From contig JAKAIE010000016.1 in assembly GCA_021814475.1 (NCBI GenBank), forward strand, positions 1 to 44,384: 44,384 bases of DNA, read 5' to 3'. The notes beneath the pieces are model-generated. The model searched no databases and had not been told where the DNA came from. It saw only the letters and a list, made by a program, of their open reading frames with translations. Source of the DNA: Nitrospirota bacterium (GTDB taxonomy: Bacteria; Nitrospirota; Thermodesulfovibrionia; Thermodesulfovibrionales; UBA6898). This document shows positions 33,974 through 43,103 of this stretch, piece by piece (position 1 is the stretch's first letter; each line of letters opens with the position of its first letter). The translations under genes were made by a program, and so were the position numbers.

Positions 33974-33998
33974 ATCCCCCGCATGGCAATACGGGGAT
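33974..33998 (-). terminator. Possible terminator after yraN
   Basis: On the minus strand an ATCCCC/GGGGAT stem with flanking C/G closes a 12-13 nt loop and is followed by TATTTAT. It sits 35 bp after the yraN stop. The stem is short and the U-run weak. Confidence 0.4.
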
Positions 33999-34032
33999 CT
34001 CTGCGACTTCATGCCCGATAGAGCAACACAGG

Positions 34033-34374
34033 TCAGAAGGCATCCCTGATATGCTCTATCTTCTCTTCTCCCCCGGCGATGTTTATGCTCAGGACATCGA
34101 ATCGGACCGGGATCTCCACTTTCTTCTGCTTCATGTAAAATAGAGCGACCTTCCGTATCTTCTCCTGTTTTTTGGGAGTGACTGCTTCGAAGGGGTGGCC
34201 AAATGCCGAACCGGAACGGGATTTAACCTCCACAAATATAGTGACGTTCTTTTCCTTCGCGATAATGTCGACCTCGCCGAAGCACGTTTTGTAGTTTGTG
34301 GCGATGATGTGATATCCCGACTTCCGGAGAAATGCGAGGGCTGCTGCCTCCCCCTGTTTACCGATTATATTCAT
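34033..34374 (-). CDS. YraN family (UPF0102) protein
   Basis: A 113-residue protein with the family's GKQGEAAALAFLRKSGYHIIATNY and FGEVDIIAKEKNVTIFVEVKSRSGSAFGHPFEAVTPKKQEKI, a PD-(D/E)xK-type core (Asp in EVDII, Glu-x-Lys in VEVKS). The reaction is not established, though the fold is a nuclease fold. Its start overlaps the end of the Toprim gene by 17 bp. Confidence 0.9.
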   Translation of the reverse strand: MNIIGKQGEAAALAFLRKSGYHIIATNYKTCFGEVDIIAKEKNVTIFVEVKSRSGSAFGHPFEAVTPKKQEKIRKVALFYMKQKKVEIPVRFDVLSINIAGGEEKIEHIRDAF

Positions 34375-34804
34375 TCAGGTCCCCGATCCATGGTCCCTCC
34401 AGCCTTCCGAGCAGTTTGGGAATACCTTCGATGTCCCTGATATCCTTTTGGCAGAGAATCTTCAGCATCCCCCTGAAAACGGTATAATCCTCGAAATGGC
34501 CCTTCAGGTGGTCCGAGAGCGAATGATGGAGCATCTCTCCTTTTTCGTCCCAATCGGTCAGGAGGATCACCTTTGGAAAGTTTTCTGCTACCTCTTCACA
34601 GAAATCATAGAGGCTCAATCCCCGGTGCAGGGTGATGATATCGCCGGTCAGGCCGAGTTTTTTAAGGGCGCCTGCGTCCCTTTTGCCCTCTACGATTGCC
34701 GGGACGACCTTGTTGACCTCAATGAGCGCCCCGATTACTTCCCTGAGCCGCTCTGCCCTGTCCAGGTCCTGCGCGGATGGTATTTTCTTTTCGGTCTTCA
34801 GCAT
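34358..34804 (-). CDS. Small Toprim-domain protein (UPF0292-like)
   Basis: A 148-residue protein with a Toprim core: VPAIVEGKRDAGALKKLG near residues 34-51 (conserved Glu), and VILLTDWDEKGEML near 79-92 (the DxD motif). Toprim domains bind metal and act in nucleotidyl transfer or strand cleavage. The frame is open further upstream, but those codons overlap the pilB promoter and lack similarity, so I chose the Met at 34804. No strong ribosome site supports it. Overlap with yraN suggests co-expression. Confidence 0.7.
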   Translation of the reverse strand: MLKTEKKIPSAQDLDRAERLREVIGALIEVNKVVPAIVEGKRDAGALKKLGLTGDIITLHRGLSLYDFCEEVAENFPKVILLTDWDEKGEMLHHSLSDHLKGHFEDYTVFRGMLKILCQKDIRDIEGIPKLLGRLEGPWIGDLNEYNR

Positions 34805-34917
34805 AAGCAAGGATTCTGGCCAATCGTTTATCCCAATCTTCAAGGGATTTCTTGATAATAATACAAAAGCCGTTGTAATTTCTATGAAAGGTCTTTGTTT
34901 CCCAAGGAAGCGATTTA

Positions 34918-34946
34918 TTGACAATGCCAGCAATTTCATATATTTT
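34918..34946 (+). promoter_or_regulatory. Candidate pilB promoter with leaderless start
   Basis: TTGACA at 34918-34923 and TATTTT at 34941-34946 are 17 nt apart. The start point would be near 34953, which is the A of the pilB ATG. No Shine-Dalgarno is visible before that ATG, so the transcript may be leaderless. Confidence 0.4.
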
Positions 34947-34952
34947 ATTCCT

Positions 34953-36788
34953 ATGGCGGTTAAACTAGGGCAATTACTGATTGCCTCCAGCATTATCTCG
35001 GAAGAACAACTCAAGCAGGCTTTAAACACCCAGAGAAAAGAAGGGGGCAGGCTTGGGACAAATCTTGTCAAACTCGGGTTCCTGACCGAAGAAAAACTAG
35101 TCGCCTTCCTCAGCAAACAATACGGTGTCCCCTCTATAAACCTTTCTGATTATAAGATCGACCCGTCCGTTCTCAAGCTGATCCCCGCCGATATGGCGAA
35201 AAAATACCTCATAATGCCGATCGCGCGGGTCGGTGCGACCCTGACCGTGGCTATGGCAGATCCGTCGAATGTCTTTGCGATAGACGACGTGAAGTTCATG
35301 ACCGGCTATAACGTCGAGGTCGTGGTATCGAGTGAATCGGCGATTATCGGCGCTATCAGCGGGTATTATCTCGGCCGCGGCGACAGCATGCTGACGCCTG
35401 CCGGATCGACGGCTGCTGCGCCTTCAGCACAGTCGATGGCAATTCAGGCAAAGGACTATACCCTGTCTGACGAGGATATGACAGGCGGCAATTTTGATGC
35501 CGGCTCATTCGACGAGGGACCGAGTGTCAATGTCGACGACTTTGACAAGATCGTCGGGAGCGCCCTTGACAATGTCGATGTGCTTGAGGAGAAGGAAGAC
35601 TCGGAACTCGTCAGAGAGGTCGAGGCCCCGATCGTCAAGCTTGTCAATGGTATCTTTGTGAACGCGATCAAGACGGGAGCGAGCGATATTCATATCGAGC
35701 CCTATGAGCAGTCACTAAGGGTCAGGTACCGCGTGGACGGAGTTATGTATACGGTTATGAACCTGCCGACGAAGATAAAGGCCGCCCTCACCTCCAGAGT
35801 GAAGATCATGTCGAAACTGGATATTGCCGAACGCAGGCTTCCCCAGGACGGCAGAATAAAGCTGAAACTTGGCAAGAAGAGGGATATAGACTTCCGTGTC
35901 TCGGTTCTGCCCTGCCTGTTCGGCGAGAAGACCGTGCTACGTCTATTGGACAAGGCAAACCTTCAGGTAGATCTGACGAAACTGGGGTTCGAACAGGCTG
36001 CGCTTGACGACTTCATGGAGGCCCTGAACAAGCCCTACGGGATGATTCTCGTTACAGGACCCACCGGAAGCGGCAAGACAACCACCCTCTATTCCGCCCT
36101 GAACCACCTGAATAAACCTGATACCAACATTATGACCGCGGAAGATCCCGTTGAATTCAACTTTATGGGCATCAACCAGGTCCAGGTCAAAGAGGAGATA
36201 GGGCTTACTTTTGCCTCCGCCCTGAGGTCATTCCTTAGGCAGGACCCTGACATCATCATGGTCGGGGAGATTCGTGACTTCGAGACCGCCGAGATCGGGG
36301 TCAAGGCCGCGCTGACCGGACATCTCGTGCTGAGCACACTTCATACGAACGACGCGCCGGGCACGATCAGCAGGCTGTTGAACATGGGGATAGAGCCCTT
36401 TCTGGTCTCCTCCTCTGTCATCCTGATCCTTGCGCAGAGGCTTGCACGACGTATATGCCAGAAATGCAAGGAGGAGGAGAAGTTCCCTCTGTCCGCACTG
36501 ACGCGGGTCGGCTTTTCCGAAGAGGAGGCGAAGACGGTTGTTTGTTATAAGGGCAAGGGATGCCCGGCGTGTAACGGGACCGGTTACAAGGGCAGGGTGG
36601 CACTGTATGAAGTCATGCTTATCAAGGACGAACTCAAGGAACTGATCCTTGAGGGAGCTTCTACGTCCGAAATAAAAAAAGCAGCTATTCGTCTCGGGAT
36701 GAAGACCCTGCGGATGAGCGGCGTTGCCAAGGTTGCAGAGGGCGTTACCACGATAGAAGAAATCCTCCGTGTCACCTTTGGGGATTAA
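34953..36788 (+). CDS. pilB: Type IV pilus extension ATPase PilB
   Basis: The 611-residue protein starts with an MshEN (T2SSE_N) domain (about 3-150) made of two tandem 24-residue motifs (from KLGQLLIASSII and from RLGTNLVKLGFL). The ATPase domain has Walker A GPTGSGKTT near 369-377, the Asp boxes EDPVEF and FLRQDPDIIMVGEIRD, and a zinc site of two CxxC units near 502 and 537. It powers pilus assembly. The first MshEN motif has Ser where Gly is usual. I chose 34953 because family proteins begin here; upstream codons (from 34632) overlap the divergent Toprim gene. Confidence 0.92.
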   Translation: MAVKLGQLLIASSIISEEQLKQALNTQRKEGGRLGTNLVKLGFLTEEKLVAFLSKQYGVPSINLSDYKIDPSVLKLIPADMAKKYLIMPIARVGATLTVAMADPSNVFAIDDVKFMTGYNVEVVVSSESAIIGAISGYYLGRGDSMLTPAGSTAAAPSAQSMAIQAKDYTLSDEDMTGGNFDAGSFDEGPSVNVDDFDKIVGSALDNVDVLEEKEDSELVREVEAPIVKLVNGIFVNAIKTGASDIHIEPYEQSLRVRYRVDGVMYTVMNLPTKIKAALTSRVKIMSKLDIAERRLPQDGRIKLKLGKKRDIDFRVSVLPCLFGEKTVLRLLDKANLQVDLTKLGFEQAALDDFMEALNKPYGMILVTGPTGSGKTTTLYSALNHLNKPDTNIMTAEDPVEFNFMGINQVQVKEEIGLTFASALRSFLRQDPDIIMVGEIRDFETAEIGVKAALTGHLVLSTLHTNDAPGTISRLLNMGIEPFLVSSSVILILAQRLARRICQKCKEEEKFPLSALTRVGFSEEEAKTVVCYKGKGCPACNGTGYKGRVALYEVMLIKDELKELILEGASTSEIKKAAIRLGMKTLRMSGVAKVAEGVTTIEEILRVTFGD

Positions 36789-36799
36789 AGGAGAAACTG

Positions 36800-37891
36800 A
36801 TGGGAAGTATTTATGACCTGCTGAAAATCATGATCGAAAAGGGGGCGTCGGACCTCCACATCACCACAGGAAGCCCCCCGCGGCTCAGGGTTGACGGCAA
36901 ACTCATACCTATAGACGCACCAAGCCTCAATCCTCCTGATACCAAGGCCCTCTGTTACAGCATCCTGACGGATGCGCAGAAACATAAATTTGAGGAAAAC
37001 AACGAACTGGATCTCTCCTTTGGCGTGAAGGGGCTGAGCAGGTTCAGAGGGAACATTTTCATGCAGCGCGGCGCAGTGGCAGGGGCATTCAGGACTATAC
37101 CCTTCGAGATCAAGACATTTCAGGACCTCGGCCTGCCGGAGATCGTCAATGATCTCGTCAAGAAGCCGAGCGGCCTTATCCTTGTCACCGGGGCCACGGG
37201 CAGCGGTAAATCGACAACCCTGGCCGCCATGGTCGATAGGATCAATTCCGAGCGGCATGACCACATCATCACCATAGAGGACCCGATAGAATATCTCCAC
37301 GGCCACAAGAACTGTCTTATCAACCAGCGCGAGGTGAACGCCGACACCTCCTCATTCAAAATGGCGCTCAGGTATGTCCTCCGGCAGGACCCTGACGTGG
37401 TGCTGATCGGCGAAATGCGCGATCTTGAAACCATAGAGGCCGCCCTCACCGTGGCTGAAACAGGTCATTTGACACTTGCCACGCTTCATACAAATTCGTC
37501 GGTCCAGACTATTAACAGAATAATAGACGTTTTTCCCCCTCATCAGCAGGAACAGATACGGGTCCAGCTCTCTTTTGTCCTTGAGGCGATCCTCTCCCAG
37601 CAACTGATCCCTAAAAAGAGCGGCAAGGGGCGGTGTCTTGCCATCGAACTCATGGTCCCGAACCCTGCGATCAGGAACCTCATCAGGGAGGACAAGATAC
37701 ATCAGATCTATTCCTCGATGCAGACGGGTCAGTCCAAGTTCGGCATGCAGACGATGAATCAGTCCCTGGCGGAATTATATTCAAGGGGCCTTATATCCTA
37801 TGAGGACGCCCTGAACAGATCGTCCATACCTGATGAGATGACGACCATGCTTCAAAGAATGTCCGGCGCGCCTGCCGGTCGCGGGAGGTAA
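36800..37891 (+). CDS. pilT: Type IV pilus retraction ATPase PilT
   Basis: The 363-residue protein has Walker A GATGSGKST near 130-138, EDPIEYLH, the Asp/His boxes LRQDPDVVLIGEMRD and LATLHTNS, and the PilT-specific AIRNLIRE near 289-296. It disassembles pilin and drives twitching motility. GGAG precedes the ATG, and it follows pilB by 11 bp. Confidence 0.95.
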   Translation: MGSIYDLLKIMIEKGASDLHITTGSPPRLRVDGKLIPIDAPSLNPPDTKALCYSILTDAQKHKFEENNELDLSFGVKGLSRFRGNIFMQRGAVAGAFRTIPFEIKTFQDLGLPEIVNDLVKKPSGLILVTGATGSGKSTTLAAMVDRINSERHDHIITIEDPIEYLHGHKNCLINQREVNADTSSFKMALRYVLRQDPDVVLIGEMRDLETIEAALTVAETGHLTLATLHTNSSVQTINRIIDVFPPHQQEQIRVQLSFVLEAILSQQLIPKKSGKGRCLAIELMVPNPAIRNLIREDKIHQIYSSMQTGQSKFGMQTMNQSLAELYSRGLISYEDALNRSSIPDEMTTMLQRMSGAPAGRGR

Positions 37892-37896
37892 CGCAG

Positions 37897-39108
37897 ATGG
37901 CAACGCTTTTTGAATGGTCCGGTAAAACCAGCAGGGGAACGATCGAATCTGGCGAGCTGAGTGCGAATTCGAAGGAAGAGGCCATCTCCCAACTACGGAA
38001 AAAGAATATCGTTCCGACGATCGTCAAGGAGAAACAGAAGAAGCCGCTGTCCCTGCCGAGTTTCGGCGGCGGAGTCGATGACAAGGATATCGTCATCTTC
38101 ACCCGGCAGTTTGCGACCATGATTGATGCCGGGCTTCCCCTGGTCCAGGCACTTGAGATCCTCTCGACGCAGGTCGAGAACAAGACCCTTGCCAAGACCC
38201 TGGTGGCGATCAAGAGCGATGTCGAATCAGGTTCAACATATGCTGATGCCCTGAGAAAACACCCCAAGGTCTTTACAGATCTTTATGCGAATATGGTTGC
38301 GGCAGGCGAATCGGGAGGTATTCTCGATACCATCCTTAACAGGCTTGCCGCATATATGGAAAAGGCGATGAAGCTCAAGAAAAAGGTGAAGGGAGCGATG
38401 ACTTACCCTATCGTCGTCACCACGATAGCAGCGGGGGTTATCGCCGTTATTATGATCTTTGTTGTTCCGACTTTTTCGAAGATGTTCCAGTCCATGGGGG
38501 GTAAGCTCCCGGCGCCGACACAGATAGTTATTGACGCCAGTCATTTTATTGCGGGAATGGGCGGACTCCTTACCGCAATAGGCTTGGTAGCCGCTATTGT
38601 AGCGTTCGGCCAGATCAGGAAGCATGAAAAGGGGAGGGCAATAACGGATAGAATATTCCTGAGGCTGCCGATCTTCGGGATGATCCTGCGCAAGGTAGCG
38701 GTGGCTAAGTTTACCCGGACGCTCAGCACCCTTATCAGCAGTGGCGTTCCGATACTCGACGGCCTCGAGATTACGGCAAAGACGGCTGGCAATAAGGTGA
38801 TCGAATATGCGGTCATGGATGTCAGGCAGGCGGTCTCCGAGGGGAAGACGCTTGCCGAACCCCTCATGAAATCCAAGGTTTTCCCCCCCATGGTGACCCA
38901 TATGATCGCTGTCGGTGAATCGACGGGGGCGCTCGATACGATGCTCAGTAAGATCGCCGATTTCTATGACGACGAAGTCGACAACGCGGTTGCCAATCTG
39001 ACGTCGATGATGGAACCGATGCTGATGGTCTTTCTCGGCGGCTCGGTCGGTTTTATCGTTGTTGCCATGTATCTGCCGATCTTTAAGCTCATTACCCTTA
39101 TAAAATAG
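37897..39108 (+). CDS. pilC: Type IV pilus inner-membrane platform protein PilC
   Basis: The 403-residue protein has the two T2SF domains (about 67-190 and 270-392), each with a conserved core such as FTRQFATMIDAGLPLVQALEIL and FTRTLSTLISSGVPILDGLEI, and three main membrane segments (around 170-190, 215-235 and the C-terminus). It anchors the pilus motor. It lies 5 bp after pilT. Confidence 0.93.
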   Translation: MATLFEWSGKTSRGTIESGELSANSKEEAISQLRKKNIVPTIVKEKQKKPLSLPSFGGGVDDKDIVIFTRQFATMIDAGLPLVQALEILSTQVENKTLAKTLVAIKSDVESGSTYADALRKHPKVFTDLYANMVAAGESGGILDTILNRLAAYMEKAMKLKKKVKGAMTYPIVVTTIAAGVIAVIMIFVVPTFSKMFQSMGGKLPAPTQIVIDASHFIAGMGGLLTAIGLVAAIVAFGQIRKHEKGRAITDRIFLRLPIFGMILRKVAVAKFTRTLSTLISSGVPILDGLEITAKTAGNKVIEYAVMDVRQAVSEGKTLAEPLMKSKVFPPMVTHMIAVGESTGALDTMLSKIADFYDDEVDNAVANLTSMMEPMLMVFLGGSVGFIVVAMYLPIFKLITLIK

Positions 39109-39114
39109 CGGCTG

Positions 39115-40707
39115 ATGGCAGCGTATGCCATGAAGTCCAGGATCAGGGCCCTGATCTTTTTCAGGGCCCTGGTCGTCTCTCTTCTCCTGGGATCCGCGTT
39201 TCTCTTCAGGATCGAGGATTTCTACTCGTATCCCCGTGCCATATCCTCCCTTATCGCCAGCTTGTATGTACTGACCATTATCTACTCCCTGATGGCTGCC
39301 AGGGTTCGAAACGACGCGCTCTTTGCCTATACGCAACTGGTGCTCGATGTGTTGGCCGAAATGGTGCTCATCTATATTACCGGCGGGATCGGAAGCTTCT
39401 TTTCCTTTATGCTGATTTTGACGGTCCTTTCCTCCAGTATCGTCCTCGGCAAAAGGGCCGGCTATCTCATCGCAAGCCTGAGCACACTCCTCTATGGAGC
39501 AATGCTCGCTCTCCAGCTCAACCAGTTGTTGCCGTTCGGCTCGGGGGCGCAGGTCTCCGAAAAGGTATTTTTCTATAACATCTTTGTCCATATCCTGTCG
39601 TTCTATGTGACCGCCTATCTCGGGGGCTACCTGTCGCACCGGCTTGCAAAAACCGAACAGCGGCTCGAAGAGCAGGATACGCAGCTTAAGGACCTGGAGC
39701 TGTTCAATATGAAGGTGATAGAGAGCCTTCCGAGCGGGCTCTTCACGACGGATACGTCCGGCAGGGTGCAGATATTTAACCGGGCCGCTGAAAAAATATC
39801 GGGAATCGGGTCCGTGGATCTCATTGGCTCCGGGATAGAAGCGGCGCTCCCGTTTCTGGCTTTTCCGTTGAGCGAGGGGCGGAGGGAGGGAGTGATACCG
39901 GACGGCCCAGGGAACAAGAAAATCATCGGAATTACGATCTCTGCGATCAAGGACACAGGCGGTAATGTGACGGGCTACATTGGTGTCTTTCAGGATCTCA
40001 CACAGTTGAAGAAACTGGAAGCTGAAATCCAGCAGAAGGAAAAATGGGCCACAATCGGCGAGCTGTCGTCGAATATCGCCCACGAGATCCGCAATCCCAT
40101 CGCCTCGATGAAGGGCTCTATCGAGATGCTCCGTGATGCGAAGATCCCGGAGAAGCACAGGGAGAAACTTATGGATATCGTCCTGCATGAGATGGATCGT
40201 CTCGACAATATTATTACCGATTTTCTGACGTATTCAAAGCTTAAACAGATCAAAAGGCAGAGGGTCGATCTTCATCTGATCCTTGACGAGACACTCGCCC
40301 TGCTCAGAAACATAGGACAGGACAGGGGAGATATTGTGATTGAAAAAGATTTTAGAGGACAGCTTCTCGTGAACGTTGATCAGCAGAAGATCCGGCAGGT
40401 GTTCTGGAACCTGGGGTTGAACGCTGTCGAGGCGATGGAGGATGGCGGTACACTTACCGTGCGGACCCGTGGAGACGCGGACACAGTCACAATCACCTTT
40501 GAGGATACCGGCAGCGGTATCCTCCCGGCCGATATTGACCGTATCTTCTTCCCCTTTTTTACCACCAAGGATGCCGGGACGGGGCTCGGTCTTTCTATCG
40601 CATACAGGATCATAGAGGAACATCAGGGTACCATTACGGTCAGCAGTGTGCCTGGCATAATAACAACAGTTACGATTATACTACAAAGGCCGTATGGAGA
40701 GCTCTAA
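39115..40707 (+). CDS. pilS: Sensor histidine kinase PilS
   Basis: The 530-residue protein has about six transmembrane segments (residues 10-185), a PAS domain (about 200-310), a HisKA domain with the phospho-acceptor His in SNIAHEIRNP near 323, and an ATPase domain with the N box (NLGLNAVEAM), DTGSG and GTGLGLS. It matches the PilS plan and partners the PilR-like response regulator encoded next. The genes overlap by 14 bp. Confidence 0.88.
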   Translation: MAAYAMKSRIRALIFFRALVVSLLLGSAFLFRIEDFYSYPRAISSLIASLYVLTIIYSLMAARVRNDALFAYTQLVLDVLAEMVLIYITGGIGSFFSFMLILTVLSSSIVLGKRAGYLIASLSTLLYGAMLALQLNQLLPFGSGAQVSEKVFFYNIFVHILSFYVTAYLGGYLSHRLAKTEQRLEEQDTQLKDLELFNMKVIESLPSGLFTTDTSGRVQIFNRAAEKISGIGSVDLIGSGIEAALPFLAFPLSEGRREGVIPDGPGNKKIIGITISAIKDTGGNVTGYIGVFQDLTQLKKLEAEIQQKEKWATIGELSSNIAHEIRNPIASMKGSIEMLRDAKIPEKHREKLMDIVLHEMDRLDNIITDFLTYSKLKQIKRQRVDLHLILDETLALLRNIGQDRGDIVIEKDFRGQLLVNVDQQKIRQVFWNLGLNAVEAMEDGGTLTVRTRGDADTVTITFEDTGSGILPADIDRIFFPFFTTKDAGTGLGLSIAYRIIEEHQGTITVSSVPGIITTVTIILQRPYGEL

Positions 40708-42064
40708 GGGCAAAATACTCGTTATCGAAGACGAGCGCAGCATGCGTGAGGTCCTGAAAATACTCCTTGAGGAAGAGGAGTATGAGGTGATTACGGCATC
40801 CGACGGACTGGAGGGGATTGAGCAGGTAAGAAGCAATCCCTTTGACCTTATCATCACTGACATCAAGATGCCCGGGGCTGATGGATTCGAGGTCCTTCGG
40901 CAGGTAAAGAATTTTTCCCCCGACACTGTCGTTATCATGGTTACCGCCTTCGGCACGACGGAATCCGCTATTGAGGCGATGAAGATAGGCGCGTATGATT
41001 ACGTCAATAAGCCGTTCAAGATCGACGAAATCCGGCTCATCGTCAAGAAGGCCCTCGAAAAGAAGAGGCTGCGGGAAGAGCTCTCGCTGCTCCGCGAAAA
41101 ATTCCAGTCTTCCTACAGGCTCGAAAACATTATCGGGAAAAGCCTCAGGATGCAGGAGCTCTTCAAACTTATTCCCAAGGTGGCCAACAGCAGTTCAACT
41201 GTCCTGATAACCGGTGAAAGCGGCACAGGAAAAGAGCTCGTGGCCGCTGCCCTGCATAATCTCAGTCCCAGGAAGGACAAGAGTTTTGTCACGATCAACT
41301 GTGCGACCTTTCCCGAAGGCCTCCTTGAGTCAGAGATGTTCGGCCACGTCAAGGGAGCCTTCACCGGAGCTTATCAGAGCAAGGCCGGCCTCTTTGAGAT
41401 AGCAAACGGAGGGACAATCTTTCTGGATGAGATCGGGGAAATGCCGACTTCTCTTCAGTCGAAGCTCCTCCGGGTTCTCGAAAACGGGACTTTCAGGCGC
41501 GTGGGCGGGACTTCGGACCTCACAGTGGACGTCAGGGTCATTTCCGCAACTAACAGGAACATAAGTGAGGCGGTCTCCACGGGGCAATTCAGGGAGGACC
41601 TCTACTACCGCCTGAATGTTGTGCCTGTTGTTATCCCTCCCCTCAGGGAAAGAAAAGAGGATATCCCCCTGCTGATCGAGCACTTTCTGGCAAAATACTC
41701 GAAAAATGCGATCAGGGTTTCCCCTGACGCGATGAACCTGATGATCAATAATCACTGGAAGGGCAATGTGCGGGAGCTCGAGAATGCCATAGAGAGGATG
41801 GTGCTCCTCTGTGACAGGGACATCCTGATGCCGGAAGACCTTCCTGCTGATATCATCCGCACTCGTGACGAAACAGCCTGTCTCCCGGAGCTCGATAGCG
41901 GGGAGGTCGACCTCGAAAAGATCCTCGAAAAAATCGAGAAGGGCTATCTTCTGAAGGCGCTGGAGAAGACGCGGGGCGTGAAGACGGATGCGGCAAAAAT
42001 ACTTGGACTCTCATTCAGGTCTTTCAGGCACCGGCTTCACAAGTACGGGATCTCGCGCCAATGA
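40694..42064 (+). CDS. pilR: Sigma54-dependent response regulator PilR
   Basis: The 456-residue protein has a receiver domain with the phospho-Asp in IITDIKMPG near 56, a sigma54 AAA+ domain with GESGTGKE near 174 and the sigma54-contacting GAFTGA near 222, and a Fis-type HTH at the end (KTDAAKILGLSFRSFRHRLHKYG). With PilS it would activate pilin transcription. No pilin gene is in the window, so its target lies elsewhere. Confidence 0.92.
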   Translation: MESSKGKILVIEDERSMREVLKILLEEEEYEVITASDGLEGIEQVRSNPFDLIITDIKMPGADGFEVLRQVKNFSPDTVVIMVTAFGTTESAIEAMKIGAYDYVNKPFKIDEIRLIVKKALEKKRLREELSLLREKFQSSYRLENIIGKSLRMQELFKLIPKVANSSSTVLITGESGTGKELVAAALHNLSPRKDKSFVTINCATFPEGLLESEMFGHVKGAFTGAYQSKAGLFEIANGGTIFLDEIGEMPTSLQSKLLRVLENGTFRRVGGTSDLTVDVRVISATNRNISEAVSTGQFREDLYYRLNVVPVVIPPLRERKEDIPLLIEHFLAKYSKNAIRVSPDAMNLMINNHWKGNVRELENAIERMVLLCDRDILMPEDLPADIIRTRDETACLPELDSGEVDLEKILEKIEKGYLLKALEKTRGVKTDAAKILGLSFRSFRHRLHKYGISRQ

Positions 42065-43029
42065 AGATGAAACTCGGCGAAGCCCTGGTGAAGGACGGGC
42101 TGATTAAAAATGACCAGCTGAGGGCCGCTCTTGACAGACAGGTCATGTTCGGCGGGCGGATAGGGTCGAACATTGTCGAACTCGGGTATATAAAAGAGCA
42201 GGAGCTCGCGGGCTTCCTCAGTAAATTCTTCAATGTTCCGGGCGTGAAGCCGTCGTTGCTTTCCTCAATCGAGGCAGAGGTCCTCGGCAGTATCAGCCGC
42301 GAGGTTGCGGAAAAGTTCAGGCTCATTCCGTTCAGAAAGGACCGCAAGCGGCTGCATGTCGCCATGTCCGATCCCTACCCGCCCCAGCGCATTGACGAAC
42401 TGCGTTTTATCACCGGGTTTGATATCATTCCCCATATCGTCACCGAGATGAGGATGCTCTACGCACTGGAAAAATACTACGGCATTGAGCGCAATCTCCG
42501 TTATATCAGCACAGGAAACAAGCTCGACGAGGAGGAGGCTCCGAAGGAGACAGCGCAGCAGGAACTGCTGAAACTGAAGGAGGAGTTTGCGTCGGCAAAG
42601 ACGAGGGATGAGGTTATCGGCCTGCTCCTGCATACGGCGGGGAAGCTCTACACCCGTGTTGCCCTGTTCGTGGTGAAAGGCAATGGCCTTGTCGGGTGGA
42701 AGTCGCGTGGACTGAACGTCGAAAATCAGTCGTTTGAGCTTCATTCCGGGTCTCTCTTCGGAGATGTCCTCTCGCGCAAGTCCTATTATCGCGGTCCGCT
42801 CCTGCGCATCCCGGGGAATGCAGCCCTTGTCGAGGCCTTAAACGGCACGCCTCAGGACTGCTATGCGGCACCTCTTATGATCCGTGACAAGGTCATTGGG
42901 CTGCTCTACATCGACAACGGCAACAGGTCGGTCCTCGATGCCAATCTGGGGTATGTGAACAAAATCCTGTCACTTGCCTCGTACAGCTTCGAGATCTCGA
43001 TCCTCAGGAAAAAGATCCTGGACCTGTAA
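42061..43029 (+). CDS. MshEN-GAF fusion protein of the pil operon
   Basis: The 322-residue protein begins with the two MshEN motifs spaced by five residues (from KLGEALVKDGLI and from RIGSNIVELGYI, about 4-57), and the rest of a T2SSE_N domain up to about 145. There is no ATPase domain. A coiled segment (about 160-180) leads to a GAF-like domain near 180-320 (VALFVVKGNG, PLMIRDKVIGLLYIDNGN). MshEN domains bind c-di-GMP in PilB/MshE proteins, so a sensor or adaptor role is possible. Its ATG overlaps the pilR stop (ATGA). Confidence 0.7.
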   Translation: MKMKLGEALVKDGLIKNDQLRAALDRQVMFGGRIGSNIVELGYIKEQELAGFLSKFFNVPGVKPSLLSSIEAEVLGSISREVAEKFRLIPFRKDRKRLHVAMSDPYPPQRIDELRFITGFDIIPHIVTEMRMLYALEKYYGIERNLRYISTGNKLDEEEAPKETAQQELLKLKEEFASAKTRDEVIGLLLHTAGKLYTRVALFVVKGNGLVGWKSRGLNVENQSFELHSGSLFGDVLSRKSYYRGPLLRIPGNAALVEALNGTPQDCYAAPLMIRDKVIGLLYIDNGNRSVLDANLGYVNKILSLASYSFEISILRKKILDL

Positions 43030-43103
43030 ACAATGTTGTTGGGGCGAGCAACCTGTATCGCGATAGTATAATATTTTCGGGATACGTATCTGCTGAACCC
43101 GCC

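Noticed and set aside
38233-40188. A 651-codon open frame on the minus strand
   Set aside because: It is antisense to pilC and pilS, both of which have full family motifs. Its sequence is biased to Arg/His/Asp with no domain, as expected for a frame opposite GC-rich genes.
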